This document shows positions 27,461 to 35,599 of a DNA stretch of 64,000 bases, one piece after another. The DNA comes from DYRB01 sp963845265 (GTDB lineage: Bacteria; Pseudomonadota; Gammaproteobacteria; Chromatiales; Chromatiaceae), in NCBI GenBank assembly GCA_963845265.1, contig CAWJRN010000003.1, positions 512,652 to 576,651 of the forward strand. The letters run 5' to 3'. Positions within the stretch are counted from its first letter, which is position 1, and every line of letters begins with the position of its first letter. Below the pieces are notes generated by a model. The model was not told the origin of the DNA, ran no database searches, and saw only the letters and a program-made list of their open reading frames with translations. Made by a program: the position numbers and the translations under genes.

Positions 27461-28234
27461 TCAGGGGCGCAGCGCTTGGTATTCGGAAAAAATACCTAGG
27501 GCTTTTATTTCCACAAAGCGATCAACCTGCTCGAAACCGGCGGCTTCCAGCGCAGCCATGACGGTCTCATAAGGCACGCAATTTTCAATCGTGTCCCAGT
27601 AATAGCGCCACAGCAGAGCCGTTTCCGGGCTGGCACCGATGCAACGGGCCAACAGCGGCACGATTTTGCGCATGTAAAACTTCAAACCGATATTGCGCAC
27701 ACGCCCTTCAGGACGCGTGATTTCCAGGATACACAAGCGACCGCCGGGCTTGAGCACACGACGGAACTCGGTAAACACGGCTGACAGATCGCTCATGTGG
27801 CGCAGCGCGTAACCCATGCTCAGAAAATCAACGCTGGCATCGGGAAATGGCAGGCTCTCAGCACGGCCTTCGATCAGCTTGACGCCGGGCAAATTGGCTT
27901 GGTTCATCATACCTACCGAGGGATCGATACCGGTGACCAAAGCGGCATCGCCGGTAACGACCACGGCTTCACGTGCAACCAAGCCTGTGCCAACGGCCAC
28001 ATCAAGAATCCGCATACCCGGCTTGAGGCCGGCGCGAATCAAAGCCTGGCGGCGGTACCAGGATCCGCTACCAAAACACAGTAAGCGCTCGACACGGTCG
28101 TAATCGCTGGCGGTTTTATCAAAAATATCACGCAAGAAACCGAGGCGCGCGGCCTCATCTTCGTAATACTCGGTAAGCGGGGCGTGCGGTGCACGAACAA
28201 CTTCCTTATCCGTCGGGCTAGGTGTGTTTGACAT
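27461..28234 (-). CDS. UbiE/COQ5-type methyltransferase
   Basis: 257 aa. FLRDIFDKTASDYDRVERLL, MRILDVAVGTGLVAREAV, PFPDASVDFLSMGYALRHM and EFRRVLKPGGRLCILEITRP match UbiE-family quinone methyltransferases; the N-terminal extension differs from housekeeping UbiE. Composition is clearly lower in GC than the neighbours and the gene is bracketed by IS copies 1 and 2, so it is probably acquired and may act on another substrate. Its upstream region is cut by IS copy 2 at 28298. Confidence 0.8.
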   Translation of the reverse strand: MSNTPSPTDKEVVRAPHAPLTEYYEDEAARLGFLRDIFDKTASDYDRVERLLCFGSGSWYRRQALIRAGLKPGMRILDVAVGTGLVAREAVVVTGDAALVTGIDPSVGMMNQANLPGVKLIEGRAESLPFPDASVDFLSMGYALRHMSDLSAVFTEFRRVLKPGGRLCILEITRPEGRVRNIGLKFYMRKIVPLLARCIGASPETALLWRYYWDTIENCVPYETVMAALEAAGFEQVDRFVEIKALGIFSEYQALRP

Positions 28235-28297
28235 GACTGAGTGTTTTATCTGGTAGGTGCAAATTAAGCAAAAACTCGCGCCAGCTCTGAGACAAGC

Positions 28298-29610
28298 CGT
28301 CCTGGCTACCCTTCGCATCCGCCTGAGAAATCCAAGGCTTGCGGCGCCGATGGCCCTCAGATCAAGTCCACGGCAGCAGGCCTTGACTCGAGTTGGCCGG
28401 ACCGGTTCTCATCGACCAACCTCTTTGGCGTCGGAAACTCACGGAGCCGCTGTGGACTCGAACCTGGTCGCTGCCCTGATCATCGCCCTCGGGCGGGCGG
28501 TCCGGCGCCTGCTGCGTCCGGCACGCTCCGGGGCGAAGTTGATGATCGGCGCCGCCGGCGATCTCACCCGTACGCGATCGGAGCTCATGGCGGAGAACGC
28601 CTTGCTGCGTCAGCAGCTCATCGTGCTGCGTCGCAGCATCAAGCGGCCTCGACTCCACCGCGACGACCGCGTGCTCCTACTCGCCCTGGCCCGATTGACC
28701 CGCCGATGGCGAGACGCCTTGCATGTGGTCAGCCCCGAGACGCTGTTGCGCTGGCATCGAGACCTCTTCAAGATCGTCTGGAGACGAAAGTCCCTGCCCC
28801 GTGGTCAGCCGAAGCGACTCGCGCCGGAGGTCGTCACGCTCATCCAGGCGATGGCCAAGGACAACGTGCTCTGGGGCGCAGAACGCATCCGAGGCGAGCT
28901 GCTGAAGCTGGGCATTCGCGTCAGTAAACGAACCATTCAGAAGTACATGAGGCGGGTACGGCCACCCGGTAAACGGGGCCAGAGCTGGAACACCTTCGTC
29001 GGAAACCACAGCTGCGACATTTGGGCATGCGACTTCCTGCAGCTCTACGACGTCCTGTTCCGTCCTATCTTCGCGTTCTTCTTCGTGGTCCACGGCACGC
29101 GGGAAGTCGTTCACTTTAATGTGACCCGCTGCCCTACCGACGCCTGGGCGGCCCAGCAACTTCGGGAGGCCACGCCATACGGTGACGGACCGACGTACCT
29201 CATCCGAGACAACGATGACACGTTCGGAAGAAGATTCGACGCCGTGGCCGAGGGGACGGGCATCGATGTCGTGAAGATCCCGCCACGCTCTCCCAATCTG
29301 AACCCCATCTGCGAACGCTTCCTCGGATCTGTGCGTCGGGAGTGCTTGGACCACGTGGTCATACTCAGCGAACGGCACCTGCATCGTGTACTGCGGGAGT
29401 ATGTTGAGACCTACTTCAATAGTGCCCGTCCGCATCAAGGGTTGTTTCAGAGGATACCGGCCCTGGCAGAGTCGCGGTCGGTCTCGGAGATCGGCAGGAA
29501 CGTCGTCGGGCTTCCGATCCTCGGTGGGCTCCACCATGACTACCAGAGGGCGGCGTAGGCGCCCGTCATCCGAGCCGGTGCTCACGTGGATGGAAAGGGT
29601 AGCCAGCACG
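28298..29610 (+). mobile_element. rve-type insertion sequence, copy 2 (1313 bp)
   Basis: Same length and ends as copy 1, same orientation. With copy 1 it brackets about 2 kb (26323-28297) like a composite transposon. Its right end truncates a hipA-like gene. Confidence 0.9.
28452..29558 (+). CDS. IS transposase, integrase core, copy 2
   Basis: Nearly identical to copy 1. One coding difference next to the second catalytic Asp: RDNDDTFG instead of RDNDDKFG (aag to acg at about 29220). This may impair activity. The upstream frame is open into the flank as in copy 1. Confidence 0.9.
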   Translation: MDSNLVAALIIALGRAVRRLLRPARSGAKLMIGAAGDLTRTRSELMAENALLRQQLIVLRRSIKRPRLHRDDRVLLLALARLTRRWRDALHVVSPETLLRWHRDLFKIVWRRKSLPRGQPKRLAPEVVTLIQAMAKDNVLWGAERIRGELLKLGIRVSKRTIQKYMRRVRPPGKRGQSWNTFVGNHSCDIWACDFLQLYDVLFRPIFAFFFVVHGTREVVHFNVTRCPTDAWAAQQLREATPYGDGPTYLIRDNDDTFGRRFDAVAEGTGIDVVKIPPRSPNLNPICERFLGSVRRECLDHVVILSERHLHRVLREYVETYFNSARPHQGLFQRIPALAESRSVSEIGRNVVGLPILGGLHHDYQRAA

Positions 29611-29665
29611 CCGCCAGCAGCAGGTCGCCAGCGAAGGTGCGCAACCATACCTGCAGCGCGATCAC
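29611..29665 (-). pseudogene. HipA-like toxin, N-terminal stub
   Basis: A GTG at 29665 starts VIALQVWLRTFAGDLLLA, resembling the first strand of HipA kinases. The frame is cut at 29610 by IS copy 2. It overlaps the end of the hipB-like gene, as in hipBA operons. Confidence 0.4.
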
Positions 29666-29937
29666 GCACCACCCCGCGGGGCCCGCTGGCGTTTCGCCTG
29701 CTCGTCGAACAGCGTCTCTGGAAACAGAAAGGTTAGGTCCTCAAGGTTGCCATACAGGCGCAGGGCGCGGATCCAGACGGCCAGGGTCCCCCTGCTCCAG
29801 CTTGCGATAGGTTGGCAGGGAGACCCCAATCCGCCCGGCGGCGCGCAGCTGGGGTCCCCGGCCTGGAGCCGGCGTCGGCGCAGGCGTGCGCCCAGTTGGC
29901 GGAGAGACTCGGCCTCTTCCGATGTCAGGGAAAGCAT
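29662..29937 (-). pseudogene. XRE-family HipB-like antitoxin, frameshifted
   Basis: MLSLTSEEAESLRQLGARLR RRRLQAG opens and AVWIRALRLYGNLEDL with LFPETLFDEQAKRQR closes in one frame. The central HTH (AGRIGVSLPTYRKLEQGD) is in another, so at least two compensating slips exist. It matches HipB-type antitoxins that pair with HipA kinases. Confidence 0.6.
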
Positions 29938-30862
29938 CTTGATGAGGCCCTATTCAGCTCCGAGGGTCAGACGTGAGTCGTTGCGTCGTCGCGGGTAGGG
30001 TGTTGCGCCCGGGACCGCTCCATCCTAAGGGTTGCCCATACCCGACCGGGCTGCGTCTATCTCTCCGGTGAGGATCGGTGCTCGGCCGCAGTCAGAATAA
30101 TCGCAACAATGGCTTCTCTTAGTGCTTCTGGATGAGACCAAGTATAGTGAACGTTGTCATTAACGCCAATTCGATACAGCGGGCTCATGGCCGTCCCACG
30201 TGCGCCGGTCCAGCCAGCCCTGGTGGGAGACTGACAATCCAAGACAAACTTGACGATGAGGGTCTATGACTGAACGGGGAGGGCATCGACCTGGCGGGAC
30301 GGGCCGCCGCCCTCGGTTGTGACCAAATTTGCAGGAGATCCATGTCACATGGACAAACGCCAGTCGTGGACATAGGTACATTAGCCGAACAGGATTTCCT
30401 CTAAGCGGTTGTCTGGCGCTCCACAGGACAGGCGTCAGGGCCGCGATCCTCGGCGAAGACGACCCTGCTGGAGGCGGCCCAGAACCGCGGATCGATGCTG
30501 GACTGGCGGGGACACGGACAGCCGACCCTTGGCGTGGCTTCGCAGTGATCCAACGGGGGTCTGAGGCAGGTCACGGGACAAAATGTTCGGCGCTCACAGG
30601 CAGCTGTCGGCTAGGAGCGATCTTCTAGCATGGTTCTGTTCGCGGCGGCTGAGGGACAATAAGCGGCCGCCTGATAGATGGAGGCGTTCGAGCCTAACGC
30701 CCTTATCCGGTCAGAAGGCGGTCATGGCCTCCTACGGAGGCTGTGGCCCGTTGGGCGCGACAGTCTCACAACCTACATGAAGCCCAACCCGCCGTTCCAG
30801 AGGACCACCGGTGGCACTCAAGTGGTATTCTCATCGAAGTGTCCAATCATCGGGAAGAAACC
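29938..30862. other. Non-coding / decayed stretch upstream of the nuclease pair
   Basis: No intact gene. A 44-aa minus-strand piece (30057-30188, MSPLYRIGVNDNVHYTWSHP) may be a fragment. The last 120 bp likely hold the promoter of the two-gene module beginning at 30863. Confidence 0.35.
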
Positions 30863-31816
30863 ATGGCCGACCGCGGTCTCTCAAGAGCGTTCTTGGACGA
30901 CCTGAGGGTCGGATGCTTGGCGCCATTGCTAGAGCGGGTCAAGCGAGATGACACACTCCATCTTGCCATTCGCAACGAGTACATCAACATCTACTACCGC
31001 GGTGGCAACCTTTTCAGAGCGTCTCGTGACCCCAACAGCGCTGGCGCAACCGGCACCTACGCGGGGAGTTTCGACGCCAACTACTTCACCGGGAGCCACC
31101 CCAAGGCGTTCAGTGAGTGCCCTGGCCGGATCGCCCGAGAGAGCGATTGCGCCAAGTGGGTTGAGGCCTTCCCGCTCCTCAAGCAAGAGATGGATCTGTG
31201 GTTCGCGGGACACCCGAAGCTCGAGCGTGAGTATCAGCAGCTCATTGCCCGCGCCAATAATCGCGGGCATGCAGCAACGGCCACCGACTATTTCATCATC
31301 GACATCGAGTACGGGGAGGGCGAGGAGCGATTCGACATGATCGCCGCCTTCTGGGAGTCAAACGGCTGGGTGCGAAAGGCGGCCCGTGCGAGGCTCGCAC
31401 TCGTCGAGATGAAGTACGGCGACGGAGCACTCACCGGGGCGGCTGGCATCGACAAGCACATTCGTGGCATGAACAAGTTCGCCGCAGACTCTGACCTGGT
31501 AGCTAGGATCAAGGCTGAGGCGATTGTCATGTTCCAGCAGCAACTGGAGCTCAAGACGCTCCAGGCGCCTAAGGCGATCGTCGAGTTCACCGCCGAGGAG
31601 CCCGAGTTCATCCTGTGTCTGATGGACCACGATCCCGATTCCTCAAAGCTGAAGAACGTACTCGACGACATTGGTGTCGGCATCCCCAAGCCGGCCGGAT
31701 ACGAGCTCAAGCTGTGCGCGGCCACATTCATGGGCCTGGGGCTGTTCAAACAGAACGTCTTCGGCCTGTCAGAGTTCTTGATCCGCATGGGTGGCCAAAT
31801 TCACTCAGCGGACTAG
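30863..31816 (+). CDS. Putative PD-(D/E)XK-like nuclease of a two-gene module
   Basis: 317 aa. The central block FIIDIEYGEGEERFDMIAAF followed by RLALVEMKYGDGAL shows a PD-(D/E)XK arrangement: D158, then E182-x-K184 on the next strand, with E149 as a possible extra acid. GGGAAGA precedes the ATG. The C-terminal about 90 residues have no recognised domain. The 3' end overlaps the downstream beta-CASP gene by 26 nt, so the two are co-translated. The nuclease call is from motif inspection, not a family match. Confidence 0.55.
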   Translation: MADRGLSRAFLDDLRVGCLAPLLERVKRDDTLHLAIRNEYINIYYRGGNLFRASRDPNSAGATGTYAGSFDANYFTGSHPKAFSECPGRIARESDCAKWVEAFPLLKQEMDLWFAGHPKLEREYQQLIARANNRGHAATATDYFIIDIEYGEGEERFDMIAAFWESNGWVRKAARARLALVEMKYGDGALTGAAGIDKHIRGMNKFAADSDLVARIKAEAIVMFQQQLELKTLQAPKAIVEFTAEEPEFILCLMDHDPDSSKLKNVLDDIGVGIPKPAGYELKLCAATFMGLGLFKQNVFGLSEFLIRMGGQIHSAD

Positions 31817-33131
31817 AAGCGCCACCCTGCATCACATAATCCACGGCGGTGCCGACCGGATCGGCGGCATGTGCATCGAGGTCGCGTCCGACGGCGGCAC
31901 GCGCATTCTGCTCGACCTCGGGATGCCGCTCTACGACGCGAACCATGAGGATTTCCCGCGCGAGACGCAGCAGCGCCCCACGCGCGAACTCATCGCAGAG
32001 AAAGTCCTGCCCGACATCGCCGCCCTCTATGCCGACGACCCCGCCGCGCCAGCCTTTGGCGCGATCATCCTGACGCACGCGCACCTCGACCACTGCGGCC
32101 TCGCACATCACGCGCACCCGGATATCCCGGTTTATGGCAGCCGCGGAACCATCGCGCTCCTTGAAGTGGGCCGGGTGTTCTTCCCGAACGCAGCCCTCCC
32201 CCGGGACTTGCGCGAACTCCCAGAGGACGGCCCCCTGCGGATTGGCTCCCTTGCCGTCAATGCCATCCAAGTCGACCACGCTGCGCCCGACTCGCGCGCC
32301 CTGCTCGTCGAAGCCGACGGTCAGCGGTTCCTCTACTCCGGTGACCTCCGGGCGCACGGCCGCACTGGCTACCGTTTCGACGTGTTGCTCCGCAACGCTC
32401 GGCTGCACGGCGTCGACTGGCTGTTGCTCGAAGGCACGACGCTCGGCCCATCGACGAGCTTCCACGGGCAACGCTCCGAGCAGGACGTCGAGCAGTCGCT
32501 CGTCGCGATCGCCAAGCGCGATACCGACAAGCTCCTCGCGGTGATCGCCTCCGGCCAAGACCTCGACCGCCTCGTATCGTGCTTCCGTGCGGCCAAGCGC
32601 AGCGGTCGCCTGCTGGTTGTCGATCCCTACCAGGCGTTCGTCCTCATGAAGCTCGCGCCCCTCTCAACGTCGATCCCGCAGTTCACCTGGGATATCGTCC
32701 GCGTCTGCTTCGCTCCCCACCAGGTCGAGCGGCTCAAGAACGCCGGTCTCATGCAGGTGGTCTGGGACATGGCCAGTGCCTCCAAGATCTCAACCGATGA
32801 ACTCGCCGAGAACCCCAGCGCGTACCTCATGTGCGCGCGGGGTGGCGTCGGTGTCACGAAGGTGTTCGACAAGATTGGGCCGAGCCGCGTGTCGCTAATC
32901 TGGTCACAGTGGGGCGGCTACTGGAGGCGCGGTGGCTGCGCCATCCACGAGTGGACCGAGCGTACCGGCGTCGAGGCGCAGTTTGTCCACTCAGGGGGTC
33001 ACGCCTGGCCCGAGGACCTCAAGCGACTCGCCGAGGCACTCCGGCCGAAGCAGTTGGTTATCGTACACACGGAAGGGGGTGCTGGGACGACGTTCGCCAA
33101 CCAGTCATGCCTATCATCCGACTCGATCTGA
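31791..33131 (+). CDS. Metallo-beta-lactamase fold, beta-CASP-like hydrolase
   Basis: 446 aa. MBL motif 2 ILTHAHLDHCGLAHH (HxHxDH), motif 3 region VDHAAPDSRALLVE, motif 4 YSGDLRAHG. A beta-CASP-like insert follows, then the C-terminal HSGGHAWPEDLKRLAEALRP and LVIVHTEGG, like the SGHA...P..HTE block of RNase J/CPSF-type enzymes. A role in RNA or DNA 5' processing is likely by family. Overlap with the putative nuclease suggests a two-component system. Confidence 0.75.
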   Translation: MAKFTQRTRSATLHHIIHGGADRIGGMCIEVASDGGTRILLDLGMPLYDANHEDFPRETQQRPTRELIAEKVLPDIAALYADDPAAPAFGAIILTHAHLDHCGLAHHAHPDIPVYGSRGTIALLEVGRVFFPNAALPRDLRELPEDGPLRIGSLAVNAIQVDHAAPDSRALLVEADGQRFLYSGDLRAHGRTGYRFDVLLRNARLHGVDWLLLEGTTLGPSTSFHGQRSEQDVEQSLVAIAKRDTDKLLAVIASGQDLDRLVSCFRAAKRSGRLLVVDPYQAFVLMKLAPLSTSIPQFTWDIVRVCFAPHQVERLKNAGLMQVVWDMASASKISTDELAENPSAYLMCARGGVGVTKVFDKIGPSRVSLIWSQWGGYWRRGGCAIHEWTERTGVEAQFVHSGGHAWPEDLKRLAEALRPKQLVIVHTEGGAGTTFANQSCLSSDSI

Positions 33132-33278
33132 TTAAGGAGTGCACGGCACACCAAGAGCGGAAGCGAGGGCAAAAAAAGGGAGGGGAGAGAGGCTCGGCTC
33201 GTTTCCTGGTGATGGTGCCGACGACCGCTGTGTGCGCTCCAGGGGCCCCTGCTTCAGTCGCGTTCCGGGACCGCTCTT

Positions 33279-33399
33279 GTTAAGGGTTATCAGATGCCTA
33301 CCGCCGCACGCAGTGACCTGCTAGCCTCCCCACGTCCTCCCATCTCCGTGCCGCCACGCACCGCCTACCCGCGGCGGTAGGCATCTGATAACCCTTAAC
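33279..33399. repeat. 121-bp element with perfect 28-bp terminal inverted repeats
   Basis: Arms at 33279-33306 (GTTAAGGGTTATCAGATGCC...) and 33372-33399 are perfect reverse complements over 28 bp; 65 bp of C-rich, gene-free DNA lie between. It sits about 150 bp after the beta-CASP gene. Could be a MITE, a recombination site or a very stable RNA stem. Confidence 0.8.
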
Positions 33400-33450
33400 A
33401 CCTGCAGCCCCTGGCTGGCCCCCAGATCCGTCGCTCGGTGAGTATTCGGC

Positions 33451-33771
33451 TCAGGGTGCCCATGGCGTCACCAGGCCGCCAAGGAGCTTGGGGACGGCAT
33501 TCCGGCAGCCATATCGAAACCCGCCAGCCCCGGTATAGACAATGCGGATCGAGGCGCCCCGACGGCCGCAGGCAGAGCACCGCAGCCGGCCACGAAGCGC
33601 CTGGACGGTGACACCGGGAGGGACGCGGGCCCGATCCAACGGAGTTCGGTGGTCGCAGACATCACAGAAGGCCAGAACCGTGAAGCTCTCAGGCGGGAAG
33701 TCGTCGAAGCTGTCGACCGGGGTGTCCACGGCGGACAGCATACGGCCTCGCAGGCTCAGAACGTGCGTCAC
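33451..33771 (-). CDS. Small zinc-ribbon protein
   Basis: 106 aa. FCDVCDHRTPLDRARVPPGV and LRCSACGRRGASIRIVYTGA give a CxxC...CxxC zinc ribbon. PESFTVLAFCDVC begins the conserved part. Function unknown. It ends 50 bp from the 28-bp inverted repeat. Confidence 0.65.
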   Translation of the reverse strand: MTHVLSLRGRMLSAVDTPVDSFDDFPPESFTVLAFCDVCDHRTPLDRARVPPGVTVQALRGRLRCSACGRRGASIRIVYTGAGGFRYGCRNAVPKLLGGLVTPWAP

Positions 33772-33796
33772 TAGCCCATGGTGGCAACGGTGTCAA

Positions 33797-33976
33797 TCAC
33801 GGCCCCCGGAAGGTGGCGCGGAATGCCGCCAGGGTCACCCGCAGAACGATCCATAGGACCCAGAACACCGCCAGGGCTACCACGTTGACCAGGACTTGGA
33901 TCGGCATCGGCTGGGCCAGGAACCAAGCCTGCGCGGCGGCGAAGAGGGCTACGGCCCTATGGATGAATTCGAGCAT
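33797..33976 (-). CDS. Small membrane protein (59 aa)
   Basis: MLEFIHRAVALFAAAQAWFL then AQPMPIQVLVNVVALAVFWV LWIVLRVTLAAF. One long or two short membrane helices with a basic C-terminus. GAGGT lies 5-9 nt before the ATG. No family recognised. It lies between the mocA gene and the zinc-ribbon gene on the same strand. Confidence 0.6.
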   Translation of the reverse strand: MLEFIHRAVALFAAAQAWFLAQPMPIQVLVNVVALAVFWVLWIVLRVTLAAFRATFRGP

Positions 33977-34049
33977 GCTTACCTCGCTGTACCTGCAGTG
34001 GCAAAAGGCCGTCCCCGCGCTACCGAAATACTGTTGGAAACAACCAAGG

Positions 34050-34619
34050 TTACCCGGTCAGGTCGCCAGGGTGGTCGACATCCCGAAGCACCCCGGGATC
34101 GGTCGTCGGCACCAGGACCAGCCCAGCGCCCTGGGCGGCGATCAGGTCCCGGGCCCCGCGGTCCCCGTCCAGGGCCAGGAGCCGGTCCCGCCAGGCGGCG
34201 GAGAACCCCACCGGGTGGCCGCGTCTGCCCCCATGCCAGGGGGCAACCAGGGGGGCACCTCGCGCCAACGCCTCCGCGAGCGCCCGGGTGGTCTCAGGGC
34301 GGACCCAGGGCATATCCCCCAGGGCGATCAGCCAGCCCGTGGCATCGGGGCTCGCGGCGATACCGGCGGCGATGCTGGTGCCCATGCCCTGGGCGGCCCC
34401 CGGATGCTCCTGGATGCGCAGCCCCAGCGCCGCCAACGCCTCGGCGAGGACCCGATCCCCGGACCGCACCACGGCGACGCTATCCGGCAGGGCGGCGATC
34501 AGGCTGCGCCCGGCGGCGATCCCGATGGGCTCGCCGCCGGCAAGGGGTTGCAACAGTTTGTGGGCGCCGAAGCGTCGCCCGGCCCCGGCGGCGAGCAGGA
34601 TGCCCGTGACCCGATTCAT
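34050..34619 (-). CDS. mocA: MocA-type molybdenum cofactor cytidylyltransferase
   Basis: 189 aa. NTP-transferase signature ILLAAGAGRRFGAHKLLQPL, GAAQGMGTSIAAGI, metal-binding LIALGDMPWV and RRGHPVGFSAAW. It transfers CMP to molybdopterin to make MCD for xanthine-oxidase-family enzymes. Its ATG overlaps the XdhC stop (ATGA), and the operon encodes a matching molybdenum hydroxylase, so the assignment is strong. Confidence 0.85.
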   Translation of the reverse strand: MNRVTGILLAAGAGRRFGAHKLLQPLAGGEPIGIAAGRSLIAALPDSVAVVRSGDRVLAEALAALGLRIQEHPGAAQGMGTSIAAGIAASPDATGWLIALGDMPWVRPETTRALAEALARGAPLVAPWHGGRRGHPVGFSAAWRDRLLALDGDRGARDLIAAQGAGLVLVPTTDPGVLRDVDHPGDLTG

Positions 34620-35599
34620 CCCTCCGGAGCGTTCCGCACCGCGGTGATTTCGGCCAGGATGGAGAGCGCAATCTCCGCCGGGCGCTTGCTGCCGATGGCC
34701 AGCCCAGCGGGACCGTGCAGGCGCTCGATCTGCCCAGGACTCAAGCCGATCTGGACGAGTCGCTCGCGGCGCGCGGCGGCGCTGCGCCGGGAGCCCAGGG
34801 CCCCGACATAGAAGGCACGGGAGCCCAGGGCCTCCATCAGGGCCAGGTCGTCCACCCTGGGATCGTGGGCCAGGGTGACCAGGGCGGCGCGGGGCTGATC
34901 GGCCAGGGTGCGGGCGGCGTCGTCCGGGGCCAGGCGGGAGTAGCTGAAGCCCGGCACCGGTCTGGGGTCGGCGAAGGCGGGTCTTGGGTCGCAGACGCTG
35001 ACCCGGTAGTCGAGCATCAGGGCCATGGAGCCGAGCAAGCGGGCGAGCTGCCCATCGCCGATCAGTACCAGATGCCAACCCGGGCCGAAGACCTTGATCA
35101 GGTCGTCCGGCGTGACCTGAAGCTCGGGGCGGCCCTCCCCCTGGTGCAGGCTGACCTCGCCGGTGTTCAGGCAGACCCGGCGCGCCACCAGGGCCCCGCT
35201 GTCCAGGCGTCGCAGCAGGGCCTCGATGGGCTCCGGGGCGGGCAGCTCCTCGACGAGCAGTTCCAACCGCCCGCCGCAGGGCAGCCCGAGGCGGCCTGCC
35301 TCCTGGCTGTCCACCCCGAAGTCGACCAGGGTCGGCATGGGCTCGGCCAGCTCGCCGGCCTGGAAACGGCCCAGCAGCTCCGCCTCGACGCAGCCGCCCG
35401 AGACCGACCCGGCCAGGACCCCGTCCGAGCCCATGGCCAGCAGGGACCCGGGCGGGCGGGGCGCGGAGCCCCAGGTGTGCAGTACCGTCACCAGGGCGAC
35501 CCGTTGCCCTGCTCGCAGCCAGTCCAGGGCCGCGGTCAGGACCTGGGCGTCGGCGCCCTCTGTGGCTTGCCCCAGCGCCGGATCCCGCGCAGGTTCCAT
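34616..35599 (-). CDS. XdhC/CoxI-family maturation factor
   Basis: 327 aa. VLHTWGSAPRPPGSLLAMGS and LAGSVSGGCVEAELLGRF are the N-terminal XdhC signature. A Rossmann C-terminal domain follows (LVLIGDGQLARLLGSMALML, FYVGALGSRRSAAARRERL). It binds and sulfurates the molybdenum cofactor for insertion. It sits between the large catalytic subunit and mocA with 1- and 4-nt overlaps. Confidence 0.85.
   Translation of the reverse strand: MEPARDPALGQATEGADAQVLTAALDWLRAGQRVALVTVLHTWGSAPRPPGSLLAMGSDGVLAGSVSGGCVEAELLGRFQAGELAEPMPTLVDFGVDSQEAGRLGLPCGGRLELLVEELPAPEPIEALLRRLDSGALVARRVCLNTGEVSLHQGEGRPELQVTPDDLIKVFGPGWHLVLIGDGQLARLLGSMALMLDYRVSVCDPRPAFADPRPVPGFSYSRLAPDDAARTLADQPRAALVTLAHDPRVDDLALMEALGSRAFYVGALGSRRSAAARRERLVQIGLSPGQIERLHGPAGLAIGSKRPAEIALSILAEITAVRNAPEG

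Noticed and set aside
30780..30800. gcccaac box upstream of the nuclease gene as an attC site
   Set aside because: No matching GTTRRRY box or complementary arm follows within a reasonable distance.
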